From positions 1 through 64,000 of the forward strand of contig CAZNWC010000006.1 in NCBI GenBank assembly GCA_964577055.1: a stretch of DNA of 64,000 nt, read 5' to 3'. A program made the translations under genes and the position numbers. The number at the start of each line of letters is the position of its first letter. Position 1 is the stretch's first letter. Origin of the DNA: PNNG01 sp964577055 (lineage in GTDB: Bacteria > Bacteroidota > Bacteroidia > UBA7662). The notes under the pieces were generated by a model. That model worked only from the letters and a program-made list of their open reading frames with translations. It did no database searches and was not told the DNA's origin. Positions 36,427-45,578 of this stretch are shown one piece after another.

Positions 36427-37167
36427 CTATTTATTTTGCCAAAAGGTCCAAGAAGCTTCGGCTTGGGCATGCAGCATCGCCAGTCCGTTTTGGGTTTTGG
36501 CTCCGGCTTTTCGACCCTGCTCCAAAAAAGGCGTTTCAGCCGGATGGTATACAAGGTCGTATAAGCAATGGTTTGGTCCCAAGGCCGCATAGGGTACCCT
36601 TGGTTTTTCACCGATATAAGTGGGTTCCATGCCCAATGGAGTGGTGTTGATCCAAAGCAAGTGCTTTTGGGCTTGCGCCAAGCTCAACCCTTCGTACGCA
36701 AGAATGCCTTCGCTTGCAGTTCGTCCCACCTTTAAAAACGGAATACCCAAGCTTGTGAGTACATACCAAACAGCACGAGCAGCACCGCCTGTTCCGAATA
36801 CGAGCGCAGCCGGACGAGCTTCACCCAAAAAAGACAGCAAGGTTTGGCCGAAGCCTGTTACGTCGGTATTGTGGCCCTTTAGCCGCAACGGATGCCGCTG
36901 TATGCCAATGGTGTTTACGGCTCCTACCGCTTTTGCCTCCTCGGTGAGCACATCTAATAGCCCCAAAACAGTTTGTTTGTGCGGGATGGTCACATTCAGC
37001 CCTGCCAAATCGACCTGTTCTTCTACCCATGAACGAAATCCATCTACATTCGCCATGGGAAATAAGCTGTAGGTGTGCAACAAGCCCAAACGCTTGAACT
37101 TATCGGCAAAATAAGCTGGCGAAAAGGATACGGCCAGCGGATACCCCAACAAGCCGTAGCTACTCAT
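36427..37167 (-). CDS. aroE: Shikimate dehydrogenase
   Basis: 246 aa. It reduces 3-dehydroshikimate with NADPH in the chorismate pathway. The substrate site is YGLLGYPLAVSFSPAYFADKF and the catalytic lysine is in LNVTIPHKQTVLGLL, followed by AVGAVNTIG and GHNTDVTGFGQTL. The NADP Rossmann loop is VFGTGGAARAVWYVL and the C-terminal block is NTTPLGMEP. Shorter than the roughly 270-aa E. coli enzyme, as is usual in Bacteroidota. Its start overlaps the DUF368 gene stop by 4 bp. Confidence 0.93.
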   Translation of the reverse strand: MSSYGLLGYPLAVSFSPAYFADKFKRLGLLHTYSLFPMANVDGFRSWVEEQVDLAGLNVTIPHKQTVLGLLDVLTEEAKAVGAVNTIGIQRHPLRLKGHNTDVTGFGQTLLSFLGEARPAALVFGTGGAARAVWYVLTSLGIPFLKVGRTASEGILAYEGLSLAQAQKHLLWINTTPLGMEPTYIGEKPRVPYAALGPNHCLYDLVYHPAETPFLEQGRKAGAKTQNGLAMLHAQAEASWTFWQNK

Positions 37168-38093
37168 GCCGACTTCCGTCCGGCGCGGTCGAGCAATATT
37201 ACCGCACCCATGCCTACCAAAAACAGCAAAACAGCCATGGCCAGCTCCGGATTTTTACCGGTTACGTCTCCATAGGTCCAGGGCAAAAGATTGCGCTCAA
37301 CCAAGGGTTGGATTTTGCCATGACTGTCGGTATATACTTCGGTGGGGATTTTCCAAGGCCATACTTTGTTGAGCGAACCCAACATAAAACCCGCTAGCAA
37401 CGCTACCGTTAAATCATGATAGCGCTTCAGCAGCCAATTCAGTAAATGTGAAAAGGCCAAAATTCCTCCTGCCATGCCAATGCTAAAAACGGCAATAACC
37501 TTGATATTCAACGCTTTGATTGCGCCTAAGATGAATTTGTATTTGCCCAATAGCAGCAAAATGAAGCTGCCACTGATGCCGGGCAGAATCATGGCACAAA
37601 TGGCCACGGCTCCACTGAGCATGATGAACCACCATGTTTCTGGTGTGCTCGCCGGCGAAACCGATGTAATCCACCAAGCGATAAATGCGCCTATGGCAAA
37701 CATGCTCACACGTCCGGGTTGCCATTTTTTGATATTCTTGCCAACGCTCCAAATAGATGCAAGAATAAGCCCGAAAAAGAACGACCACAACAAAATGGGC
37801 TGATGCTCCAACAGCCAAAGCACCAAGCGCGACAAGCTCAAAATACTTACCGCAATGCCGGCCCCCAGGGTGATTAAAAAATTCCCGTTGATGTGTTGCC
37901 AAACACCCTTAAAATCGCCCTTTAGGAGCAATCGCAAAGCCGTTAAATCTACTGACCGAATGGCATTGATGAGCGTTTCGTAAATGCCCGAAATAAAGGC
38001 AATGGTACCGCCCGATACACCTGGCACTACATCGGCCGCACCCATGGCAACGCCCTTCAAGAACAACACAATGCGTGCGCTAAACCGGTCCAT
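37164..38093 (-). CDS. DUF368-family transporter (candidate undecaprenyl-phosphate translocase)
   Basis: 309 aa, about eight to nine membrane helices. The signature region GAADVVPGVSGGTIAFISGIYE near the N-terminus and its internal repeat MILPGISGSFILLLLGKYKF identify the DUF368 family. Members (PopT) were reported in 2023 to return undecaprenyl phosphate across the inner membrane, a carrier needed for wall and polysaccharide synthesis; assigning that function here is by family only. Packed between the phosphosulfolactate synthase-like gene (1 bp) and aroE (4-bp overlap). Confidence 0.87.
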   Translation of the reverse strand: MDRFSARIVLFLKGVAMGAADVVPGVSGGTIAFISGIYETLINAIRSVDLTALRLLLKGDFKGVWQHINGNFLITLGAGIAVSILSLSRLVLWLLEHQPILLWSFFFGLILASIWSVGKNIKKWQPGRVSMFAIGAFIAWWITSVSPASTPETWWFIMLSGAVAICAMILPGISGSFILLLLGKYKFILGAIKALNIKVIAVFSIGMAGGILAFSHLLNWLLKRYHDLTVALLAGFMLGSLNKVWPWKIPTEVYTDSHGKIQPLVERNLLPWTYGDVTGKNPELAMAVLLFLVGMGAVILLDRAGRKSA

Positions 38094-38094
38094 A

Positions 38095-38856
38095 TCAGCC
38101 GTTTAAAAAGTGGTGAAAAGTATCGCTGCGCAAGCCCAAACGGAGGGTTTCAAGTGGAATAACGTCATTGGGCGCAATGTTACCCAAGTTCACGTTGGCC
38201 CCTAATAGTTTTACAAACCATGTTTGCTGGGCCTTTTGAGGCGCCTCCCAAATGATGGAATCGGCTGGAATTTGGGTGAGTATTTCATCTACCAAACCCG
38301 ACCGAACCTCTCCGGTTCCCCTGAAAATGCCTACGTTGCCTGCTTCGCGTGCTTCTGCAATGACCTTTACCGAACCTGCCTCCAATTCGCTCTTCATCAT
38401 CGCAATCCATTTATAAGGGGCGATGATTTTTTCTGCGTCTTTGGAACCCACTTCCGACAATACTTTGAAGTCTTTGGCCAGTGTTTGGATGTAGCGGCAT
38501 TTTTCGTCGTGGGGAATTTCCAGCGACCCATCTGATACTTCTACATATTCCAGGCTGAATTGATCGAGCACCCTGCGGTAATCGTCGAATGCGTTCCGTG
38601 CAATAAATACCTCGAACAAAGTACCGCCAAAATAGGCCGGAATGCCTGCGGAACGATACAAAGCCAATTTTTCTTTCAAGTTCGGACTTACATAGGAGGT
38701 AGCCCAACCCAATTTGATAACGTCGGTGTAATCACCGCACATCGATAAAAAATCTTCTGCTTCGCGGGTGCTCAACCCTTTGTCCATGACCATGGTCATG
38801 CCTTCCAATCGCGGCTTACTGCTACGATCGGGTATTTGTGTGAGTGAATAATTCAT
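38095..38856 (-). CDS. Phosphosulfolactate synthase-like (ComA family)
   Basis: 253 aa TIM-barrel protein. ComA adds sulfite to phosphoenolpyruvate to give phosphosulfolactate. Family hallmarks seen: GMTMVMDKGLSTREAEDFL, DVIKLGWATSYV, AYFGGTLFEVF, YVEVSDGSLEIPHDEK, LSEVGSKDAEK and IWEAPQKAQQTWFV. In methanogens the product leads to coenzyme M; that pathway is not expected here and no ComB, ComC or coenzyme M gene is present in the window. A link to sulfolactate, cysteate or sulfonolipid synthesis is possible but unproven. Overlaps the TPR gene stop by 4 bp. Confidence 0.88.
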   Translation of the reverse strand: MNYSLTQIPDRSSKPRLEGMTMVMDKGLSTREAEDFLSMCGDYTDVIKLGWATSYVSPNLKEKLALYRSAGIPAYFGGTLFEVFIARNAFDDYRRVLDQFSLEYVEVSDGSLEIPHDEKCRYIQTLAKDFKVLSEVGSKDAEKIIAPYKWIAMMKSELEAGSVKVIAEAREAGNVGIFRGTGEVRSGLVDEILTQIPADSIIWEAPQKAQQTWFVKLLGANVNLGNIAPNDVIPLETLRLGLRSDTFHHFLNG

Positions 38857-40265
38857 TCTTTTGCCTTATGCACCAGATCCATTACGCGCAGGTCATCGAG
38901 TGCATCGGGAGCCTGCTCAAAAAACTGAACGTGGTTTTCGAAGTCCAAAGTTAAGGCTTGCTGCAAACGCACCAAGGCTTCGGCCATAAAATTGTGTTTG
39001 TAATAATATGCGGCCAGATGGTACAAAAAATCGGGCTCCTCACGATGCAGCGAAATTCCGCCCGCCACCAACTGATTGGCTTTCTTTTCTTCACCTGCCC
39101 TCCAAAACAATGAAGCCAAGTCAAACCTCGCCTCAAAATAGGTTTCATCTACTTCTAGCGCTTGCTCATACGCGGCTACCGCCTGATGAAAGTCACCCAT
39201 TTTGGCATAAACTTCGCCCAAACTGTACCAATACTCTTCAGATTCGGGCATATACTCCAGTGCCTTGCGCAAGTGAATGACACTATCCGCAAAATTTCCT
39301 TCAATTTCGTCGCATATGCCCAAGCCGTACCAAGCATCACTTAAAATTGGGTCCATTTCAAGAGCACGCGCATACCATGTACGTGCTTCGGTAATTTTGC
39401 CCATCTTTTCATGGCAAACCCCAATACCACAGCGCAAAACCGGGTTATCGGGTTCTACATCATGTGCCTTGTACATGCAATCCAGTGCCTTGTGGAATTC
39501 CTCCATATTGATGAAGGTATTGGCCTTGTTGAACCATGCCAGACTGTTTTTGTCGTTGATCAACAGGGCATAATCAAAGGCCTCCAAGGCGCGTTCAAAT
39601 AGCATCTGCTTGTTAAACAAGGTGGCCAAATTGTACCAGGCAACATCTGAAAAAGGGTTTTTGTCGATATAGTCCTGAAAAAAGCCGATGCCGCTGCCAA
39701 GATCGTCGAGCTGATGGTAGCAGAAACAAATGTCGTACAGGGCGTCGGGATGGTCGGGCAACAGATTCAATACCCTTTGCAAGTAGAATATGGCTGAATT
39801 GTACTTCTTCCAGTTGATGAAGACGCCGGCCAAGGCGCTGTACACAACATCTACCTGATCTTCTGCAAAACCTTCGGCCGTTTTCAAATGCTTTACCGCT
39901 TCTTTCGGGTTTCCTTGCAAATCGTAAATGCTGCCACGCAAAAGATAAAGCTCATAATTGGTGGGCTCAAATATTTCGGCCTGGTTAAGTTGCTCCATGG
40001 CCTCGTCGAATTTGCCATGACTCATACACACCTGGGCCCTTTTCACGAAAAAATTAGCTGAATACGGGTTTTGTAGGATACCATACTCCGCTACCTGCGA
40101 AGCCTGTTCAATGTGCCCTTGGTGGTAGTAATAATCAAAAATTTCTTCCAGCTCGTCGGACTCAAAGAAATAGTGACCCTTGTTTTTCTGCATCTCCTCA
40201 AACCGCTCTACCGCCAGAATCAATTCAGGATCGTAGCCGTTTTGGAAATCATCATCATTCAACAT
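38853..40265 (-). CDS. Tetratricopeptide-repeat protein
   Basis: 470 aa, no signal peptide. From about residue 35 to the end it is built of roughly 34-residue TPR units, e.g. FVKRAQVCMSHGKFDEAMEQL, AWYNLATLFNKQMLFERALEA, AWFNKANTFINMEEFHKALDC and YWYSLGEVYAKMGDFHQAVAA, about a dozen in all. The N-terminus (MLNDDDFQNGYDPELILAVER) is acidic. It presumably acts as a cytosolic interaction scaffold; no partner can be named. First gene of the minus-strand unit that runs through the ComA-like gene, DUF368 and aroE. Confidence 0.88.
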   Translation of the reverse strand: MLNDDDFQNGYDPELILAVERFEEMQKNKGHYFFESDELEEIFDYYYHQGHIEQASQVAEYGILQNPYSANFFVKRAQVCMSHGKFDEAMEQLNQAEIFEPTNYELYLLRGSIYDLQGNPKEAVKHLKTAEGFAEDQVDVVYSALAGVFINWKKYNSAIFYLQRVLNLLPDHPDALYDICFCYHQLDDLGSGIGFFQDYIDKNPFSDVAWYNLATLFNKQMLFERALEAFDYALLINDKNSLAWFNKANTFINMEEFHKALDCMYKAHDVEPDNPVLRCGIGVCHEKMGKITEARTWYARALEMDPILSDAWYGLGICDEIEGNFADSVIHLRKALEYMPESEEYWYSLGEVYAKMGDFHQAVAAYEQALEVDETYFEARFDLASLFWRAGEEKKANQLVAGGISLHREEPDFLYHLAAYYYKHNFMAEALVRLQQALTLDFENHVQFFEQAPDALDDLRVMDLVHKAKE

Positions 40266-40341
40266 AAGCGTTCTTTAAGTCGATTCATTACACAGCTGGC
40301 TGCCGATGGTTCAAATTACCAAAATGAATATCAACTTGGTG

Positions 40342-40349
40342 CAAAGTTA
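40342..40349 (-). promoter_or_regulatory. Candidate -7 element for the TPR-ComA-DUF368-aroE unit
   Basis: Minus strand reads TAACTTTG followed by CA, a full TAnnTTTG match, 77 bp before the TPR start. It overlaps one arm of an inverted repeat, GGTGCA (40338-40343) and TGCACC (40362-40367), which could be an operator. Confidence 0.4.
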
Positions 40350-40504
40350 CGATAAAAATTATGCACCCTCCTGTGGAGAATCGGCAGAGCTCCCTCACGG
40401 TCAACAAATAATTCTTTCACGTCGGCAATCCAACTGTCCTGATGGCTCCGTAGATATCAGCAACAAATCATTCAAACATTTTCAAAAAAATCATTTTCGG
40501 AAGT

Positions 40505-41029
40505 ATGGCTGTAGCAGCCGCATTCCTCACTGTTCCTGCCCTTGGCCAAACCGTTCAAGTAGGAGGCGAAGCCATGTATCCCGCCAAAAACATCGTTCAA
40601 AATGCGGTTAATTCTAAAGACCACACCACGCTCCTGGCCGCTGTTAAAGCCGGCGGTTTGGTAGAAACCCTTCAATCAGCAGGGCCATTTACGGTATTCG
40701 CACCCGTGAACAATGCCTTTGAAGATCTTCCTGCCGGTACCGTTGACAGTTTACTGAAGCCTGAAAACAAAAACCAATTGGTTGCTGTGCTTACTTACCA
40801 TGTACTGCCTGGCTAAATCGACTTTGCAGCCCTTTCAAAAGCCATCAAGGCCGGTAAAGGCAAAGCCACCTTTAAAACCGTACAAGGTGCCGAACTGACC
40901 TTTATGATGAATGGTCCGCACAACATCACCGTGAAAGATGCGAAAGGACAAATCGCGAACATCAGCACGTATGATGTATATCAATCAAATGGCATTATTC
41001 ATGTCATCGATCGTGTACTCCTTCCTTAA
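40505..41029 (+). pseudogene. Fasciclin-domain protein interrupted by an in-frame stop
   Basis: A single FAS1 domain protein of about 173 aa. Reading from the ATG at 40505: a signal-peptide-like start MAVAAAFLTVPALGQ, then IVQNAVNSKDHTTLLAAVK, GPFTVFAPVNNAFEDLP and LTYHVLPG. TAA at 40814-40816 then interrupts, and the same frame continues with IDFAALSKAIKAGKGKA, FMMNGPHNITVKDAKG and YQSNGIIHVIDRVLLP to TAA at 41027-41029. FAS1 proteins usually have a lysine here (HVxxGK), so one AAA-to-TAA change explains it. The positively charged FKKIIFGS just upstream lacks an ATG; an ATT at 40478 could be a relic or rare start. Could also be a sequence error. Confidence 0.85.
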
Positions 41030-41045
41030 TGGAATGCATTCCAGA

Positions 41046-41076
41046 AAGCCGGGGCCAATTGCTCCGGCTTTTTTTT
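41046..41076 (+). terminator. Intrinsic terminator after the fasciclin gene
   Basis: AAGCCGG (41046-41052) pairs with CCGGCTT (41064-41070), extended by GC pairs inside, followed by a run of T to 41076. Confidence 0.85.
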
Positions 41077-41110
41077 CGAAACTATTTTTTCACCTCATCG
41101 TTTTATTATC

Positions 41111-41620
41111 ATGCGCACACTTACCTTTTATAGCCTGACTTGGCTTTTGCTGCTCACAGCAGCTTGCGACGCGCAAACCAAAGTCAAATCCAAATCAACA
41201 ACCACCGTTACTGCCATGAACGATAGCATCGATTTTCTCAAGCTTCAAGACGAAGACTGGAAGAAAAAATTAACCCCCGAGGAATACCGCGTATTGCGTC
41301 AACATGGTACCGAACGCCCCTACACCGGCGAATACGACCAGCACTGGGAAGCAGGCACCTATGTGTGCAAAGGCTGTGGCGCGGAACTCTTCACCTCCGA
41401 CACCAAATTTGACGCAGGCTGCGGCTGGCCAAGCTTTTATCAGGGTATCGACAAAACCAAAATCAAAGAGGTGCTCGACAAAAGTTATGGCATGATTCGC
41501 ACAGAAGTGCGCTGTGCCCGTTGCGATGGGCACTTAGGACACGTATTTGACGATGGCCCTAATCCAACAGGACTGCGTTATTGCATCAACTCCGTTAGCC
41601 TTGGTTTTGTAAAAAAGTAA
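41111..41620 (+). CDS. msrB: Peptide-methionine (R)-S-oxide reductase, lipoprotein form
   Basis: 169 aa. It reduces methionine-R-sulfoxide in proteins. Lipoprotein signal with lipobox LTAAC (C19) predicts an envelope location, unlike cytosolic MsrB. The zinc-binding pairs CKGC and CARC frame the core, with FDAGCGWPSFY, and the catalytic cysteine is C158 in RYCINSVSLGF. MsrA is not nearby. It sits alone between two strong terminators, flanked by two damaged genes. Confidence 0.95.
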   Translation: MRTLTFYSLTWLLLLTAACDAQTKVKSKSTTTVTAMNDSIDFLKLQDEDWKKKLTPEEYRVLRQHGTERPYTGEYDQHWEAGTYVCKGCGAELFTSDTKFDAGCGWPSFYQGIDKTKIKEVLDKSYGMIRTEVRCARCDGHLGHVFDDGPNPTGLRYCINSVSLGFVKK

Positions 41621-41640
41621 TTCTTAAGAAATACTTAATG

Positions 41641-41671
41641 CAAAGAGGCCCCGAAATTCGGGGCCTCTTTG
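41641..41671. terminator. Bidirectional intrinsic terminator
   Basis: Near-perfect inverted repeat, CAAAGAGGCCCCGAA and its complement around a 1-3-nt loop, with T-rich 3' and A-rich 5' ends. It separates convergent msrB and the minus-strand T9SS pseudogene. Confidence 0.9.
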
Positions 41672-41694
41672 TTCAAGGTGTTCTTCCAAATAGA

Positions 41695-43168
41695 TTATCG
41701 AACAACTTGGAGACGTAACTGCTGCATCTCCGTGATTTCTCCTTCGAACAGCACCGAAATTTGGTAAGTGCCTGCTGCCCAACGCTCGGTTGGCAACTGC
41801 AGCTGGTGATTGCCTACAGCCTGCTCTTGTGTGCTTTCAAACATCACGCGGCCAAGTGCATCAACAATGCGGATGCTCACTTTGCCGGTTGTAGGCAAAT
41901 TAAGGCTTAGGGTTGATGCGTCACGGGTTGGGTTCGGATAAGCACTGGCCGCGAACAAGCCCTTGCTGCCATCCACCAAGCGTGGCATACGCAATTGCGC
42001 TGGACCATGCACCTCAGCCCATCCGTTGGCCAGCTCACTTTCAGCTCCTGCGTACCAACTGCCAATCACCTCATCGGTTTGGCGAACCACCAATCGCGTT
42101 GCTACCAGCCAAAGGAGAGCCAATTGTACCAAATAAATTATTCATGTTAAATGAAGACGTGCTTCCAGTATAAAACACATTTACAGAGTCAACATTCCCC
42201 AGATTTTGAGTCAATACACTAACATCAATTTGAGAAATAGTGCGTGGGTTGGTTGCTCCAGTTTTATTGACGTTCAAAATAAACATGGGCACATTCGCAA
42301 CATTTTGACCTTCAGGCGCCGAATTTACTCCTGAAACAGAGGCAGTGTTAAATACCATTAGCGAAGGTATTGTAAAGTGGTAACTCGTTCCTGAAAGTGG
42401 AAAAACCTTTGCGGAAGCCGTCATGGTTGCAGTGTTGGAATTACCAGCAGCGCTATTTGTCCAACTGGTTGTGCTAGCACGGTTAACGAAATTCGAATTG
42501 AAACTTCCTCCTAAACCCACTTGCACAGATGTGGATCCAGCCAAGGTCATTGCACCATACACAAACGAAATGGTATTCGTGGTCTCCTGCAAACGAATTT
42601 GAAAGTTTAGATTATCGCCTGTGGCATTGTATCTTCTAAAGTTACTGAATTGAACTACTAAAACCTGATTAGGTGACGATCCAATGGTCTCAAACCGAAT
42701 ACTCGATCCAGTTTGACCTTGTAAATCGGCAGCGAATACTGAAATACGGCTTCTTAATTGCGCTGGCGTGGTGACATTTAAAGCGCTTTAAGGCGAATAT
42801 GAATTTGCTGCAACATTAACGGAGGGAGTAAGTGCCGATTGACCCAGAAAAATCCAACCATTGGCGTTAATACCAAATCGATCAAATGTTTGACCATCAA
42901 ATACAAATTCGAAACCTATTGGAAAACCCACACCTGTCTGCACAACACCCCCTAAAGGAATCGCTGGGTCTACAAAGGCTTGGTCATCACTTGTTGTGTT
43001 TCCTAAGAGCGTTCCGCCTGAAATAGCTGAATATGTCCCTGAGCTTGATTGGAAATTATATGCGCTTAATTGCGCCTTCAATGAGGTCGACATCAAGAGC
43101 AGTAACACAGCAAGCGAAAAGGATTTTCCAATTACCCTGCAGGGTATTATAAATAATTTGTTGTTCAT
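41695..43168 (-). pseudogene. T9SS-secreted protein gene broken by a stop and a frameshift
   Basis: Begins at 43168 with a signal peptide (ending LLMSTSLKAQ) and a domain containing FEFVFDGQTFDRFGINANGW. TAA at 42788-42790 interrupts after NSYSP, but the frame continues with TPAQLRSRISVFAADLQGQTG and later FTGS-type strands (NVFYTGSTSSFNMNN) until TGA at 42071. The C-terminal T9SS sorting domain (YPNPTRDASTLSLNL to LRLQVVR) lies in another frame, opening after about 42145 and ending at 41695. So there is one nonsense codon plus one frameshift between 42071 and 42145; about 490 aa if repaired. The broken gene likely encoded a surface protein; the pieces could also reflect assembly errors. Confidence 0.75.
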
Positions 43169-43314
43169 ATCAACAGGTTTAGTTTTAGCAATCCATCTGC
43201 TTCAAGAGCATTTTGACTCGTCAAAGTCATATTGAATCGCATTCTTAACAAGACAAAAGCCTGTTTTCACCTGTGTTTGTACGTGTTGACACGTATTTTT
43301 TTGTGTGTGTTCAA

Positions 43315-43337
43315 TAAAAAAGGGGCCGAAGCCCCTT
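43315..43337 (-). terminator. Intrinsic terminator of the TonB receptor operon
   Basis: AAGGGGC (43320-43326), CGAA loop, GCCCCTT (43331-43337); on the minus strand the stem runs into T6. It lies 3 bp after the receptor stop. Confidence 0.85.
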
Positions 43338-43340
43338 CTC

Positions 43341-45575
43341 TTATTCCGTGCTGTTGGGTATGCGGTAACGGAAACCCACATATACCATTCGCTCAATGGC
43401 CGGACCCCAAATCATGCTTGCGTCAAAAAAGGGAGAAAACGGTTGATCCGCCGCATTGATGAGCTGCGTTTGCCTAAAATCAGCCAAATTCTCTACCCCC
43501 ACATATACATCCCAGCGTTTGAAGCGCTTGGTCACCTGTCCATTCATGATCCAATAAGCTGGCGACTGCTCAGGAAAACGCAGGCCTTCCGGATTGCTCC
43601 GTGTATCTGGCAAGCGCTTGGTGCCTATGCGCGACACCGTATAGTCAAACATCCATTTGCTTCGGGTTTCGTAGGCAATATTCATGAATAAACGGTGTTT
43701 GGCAACCAATGGACGGGTAAAAAAGCCCGTTTGATACTGGGTTTTTACATCCAGCCAACGGTAAGCCAAACGTACATCCAAACGCCTTGCAGGCTTCAAA
43801 TCTACCTCTGCCTGAAAACTGCTGCTGTACGATTCGCCTTGCAAATTGTAAAAAAGCAACTGTTGAGGAGAATAGTCGTAGTCAACCACCACTTGTTGAT
43901 TGAAACGGGTATGGTGCACATCTATGTTGAGGCTCGCATCACGGTAACGGAATTTGAATCCTTGTGTTAAACTCAATCCAAAGTTCCATGCGCGCTCCAT
44001 GTCCAATCCATAAGCACCGGCTCCACTCCCAATAATGGCAACCTGACGTGAACTTATTAAACCCCCCATGTTTTCAGCAAACACATTGGCTACCCGATAC
44101 CCCTTGCCTGCCGCCAAACGCAAGGCCGTTTCATCGGTGATGTCGTACTTGGCATGCAAACGCGGCGTAAACAACCAACCATACAAATTATGGTGATCAA
44201 CGCGCAAGCCACCGATCAGTTGTAACCGCAAACCAGTGTAAGTGTATTCATAAAAGGCACCCGGAATCACTTCCCTCCGATTGAACAGAAACTGTTTGTA
44301 GGCTTCGCCATAGGACTCTGACATAAGGCTCAAACCCGCTCTGTATTTGTGGTTGGTATTGCCCAGAATGTCTTGAAAAATCAGGTTTTGATAAAAAGAC
44401 GCTTGCTTCCCCAAATAATCAGCCCTTCCAAAAAAAGCATTTGTTTGGTGATTGATGTATTGGGTGACATATCCCGCCGAACGATAACGCTGTTGCGGGA
44501 ACACATATCCAACCTTAGCGTAAACCTCAAATCGATCAACGTTAAAACCTGTGCCAAATGCTGTTTGCGTTTGCCGGTCAATTTGTGGGTCAAAGGCATT
44601 TTGCCCACCCAAGCGGCGGTCACGTACCAAAGCCCAACCACCTTGGACCAGCCAGCCTTGTCCATTGTCGAACTTCCACCGGTTATGGATGTTGATTTGA
44701 TTGCCAGTAGGTAGATCTAAAAAGCCGTCTTGGTTTACATCGTTTAGCATGCCTTGCCGGTTGCCATGTATCAAAATAGCCGTACTCAAACTGGGCTTGA
44801 GCTGATGTCGGCTGTACCAGTTGATCTCCGAACGGCCCATTTGATTTTGATAACCGTTTACAAATACACTGTCGCCCGAATCGGTTTTTTTCAACTCTAC
44901 ATTCATTTGTCCGGAAATGCTCTCATACCCATTCACTACCGAGCCAATACCGCGGGTCAATTGGATGTTGTCAATCCAACTGCCAGGAATAAAGGTCAAA
45001 CCATAGTTGGCCGAAAGGGCCCGAACATCGGGTAGGTTTTCGCGCTGCATTTGGATGTACGTTCCCGATAAGCCAAGGAGCTGCAATTGTTTGACGCCCG
45101 AAACGGCATCGGTATAACTTACATCTACTGCAGGATTGGTTTCAAAGCTTTCCGACAAATTGCAACAAGCCGCTTTGAACAACTCCTGCTCCGTCATTAC
45201 CTGGGTTTTGATGGGATTCAAAGACGAAACATAAGTCGCTGCCCGGTCGGCCTCAATTTCAACCGTTTGTAATTTCGATTGGCTTTTCAAAATCACCTTC
45301 ACTTCTGCGAAGCGCTCAATCTGTAATGTATCGGCCTTTTTTCCAATATAACTGATTTGAAGCTGGCGGGTTTTCGGGTGTGCAGCCAACACAAAATAGC
45401 CCATACCATCGGTGGTGGTCCCTGTGGTGGTTCCCAACCAAACCACATTGGCAGCCACCAGGGGCTGTAACCTCCCTGTTTCTGTTTCTTCAAAAACAAA
45501 ACCCCGCAAAGTATCTTGCGCAACCGTACACAGGTTTGCGAAAAGCAAGCCCGTCAACAATATCAAACGACGCAT
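43341..45575 (-). CDS. TonB-dependent outer-membrane receptor (metal-linked)
   Basis: 744 aa. Signal peptide MRRLILLTGLLFANLCTVAQ, then a carboxypeptidase-regulatory-like domain (DTLRGFVFEETETGRLQPL, about 21-105), a plug (LPDVRALSANYGLTFIPG, SVVNGYESISGQMNVEL) and a 22-strand-type barrel ending YVGFRYRIPNSTE. An ACCNLSESFETNPAVDVSY segment carries a CC pair in the plug, a feature I associate with receptors next to HMA/HYC_CC_PP genes. Likely imports a metal or metallophore through the outer membrane; copper is a guess from context. It follows the HMA gene by 3 bp. Confidence 0.9.
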   Translation of the reverse strand: MRRLILLTGLLFANLCTVAQDTLRGFVFEETETGRLQPLVAANVVWLGTTTGTTTDGMGYFVLAAHPKTRQLQISYIGKKADTLQIERFAEVKVILKSQSKLQTVEIEADRAATYVSSLNPIKTQVMTEQELFKAACCNLSESFETNPAVDVSYTDAVSGVKQLQLLGLSGTYIQMQRENLPDVRALSANYGLTFIPGSWIDNIQLTRGIGSVVNGYESISGQMNVELKKTDSGDSVFVNGYQNQMGRSEINWYSRHQLKPSLSTAILIHGNRQGMLNDVNQDGFLDLPTGNQINIHNRWKFDNGQGWLVQGGWALVRDRRLGGQNAFDPQIDRQTQTAFGTGFNVDRFEVYAKVGYVFPQQRYRSAGYVTQYINHQTNAFFGRADYLGKQASFYQNLIFQDILGNTNHKYRAGLSLMSESYGEAYKQFLFNRREVIPGAFYEYTYTGLRLQLIGGLRVDHHNLYGWLFTPRLHAKYDITDETALRLAAGKGYRVANVFAENMGGLISSRQVAIIGSGAGAYGLDMERAWNFGLSLTQGFKFRYRDASLNIDVHHTRFNQQVVVDYDYSPQQLLFYNLQGESYSSSFQAEVDLKPARRLDVRLAYRWLDVKTQYQTGFFTRPLVAKHRLFMNIAYETRSKWMFDYTVSRIGTKRLPDTRSNPEGLRFPEQSPAYWIMNGQVTKRFKRWDVYVGVENLADFRQTQLINAADQPFSPFFDASMIWGPAIERMVYVGFRYRIPNSTE

Positions 45576-45578
45576 CCT

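Noticed and set aside
42071..42145. Phase-variable frameshift tract in the T9SS pseudogene
   Set aside because: No homopolymer or short tandem repeat at the frame change, so slippage switching is not supported.
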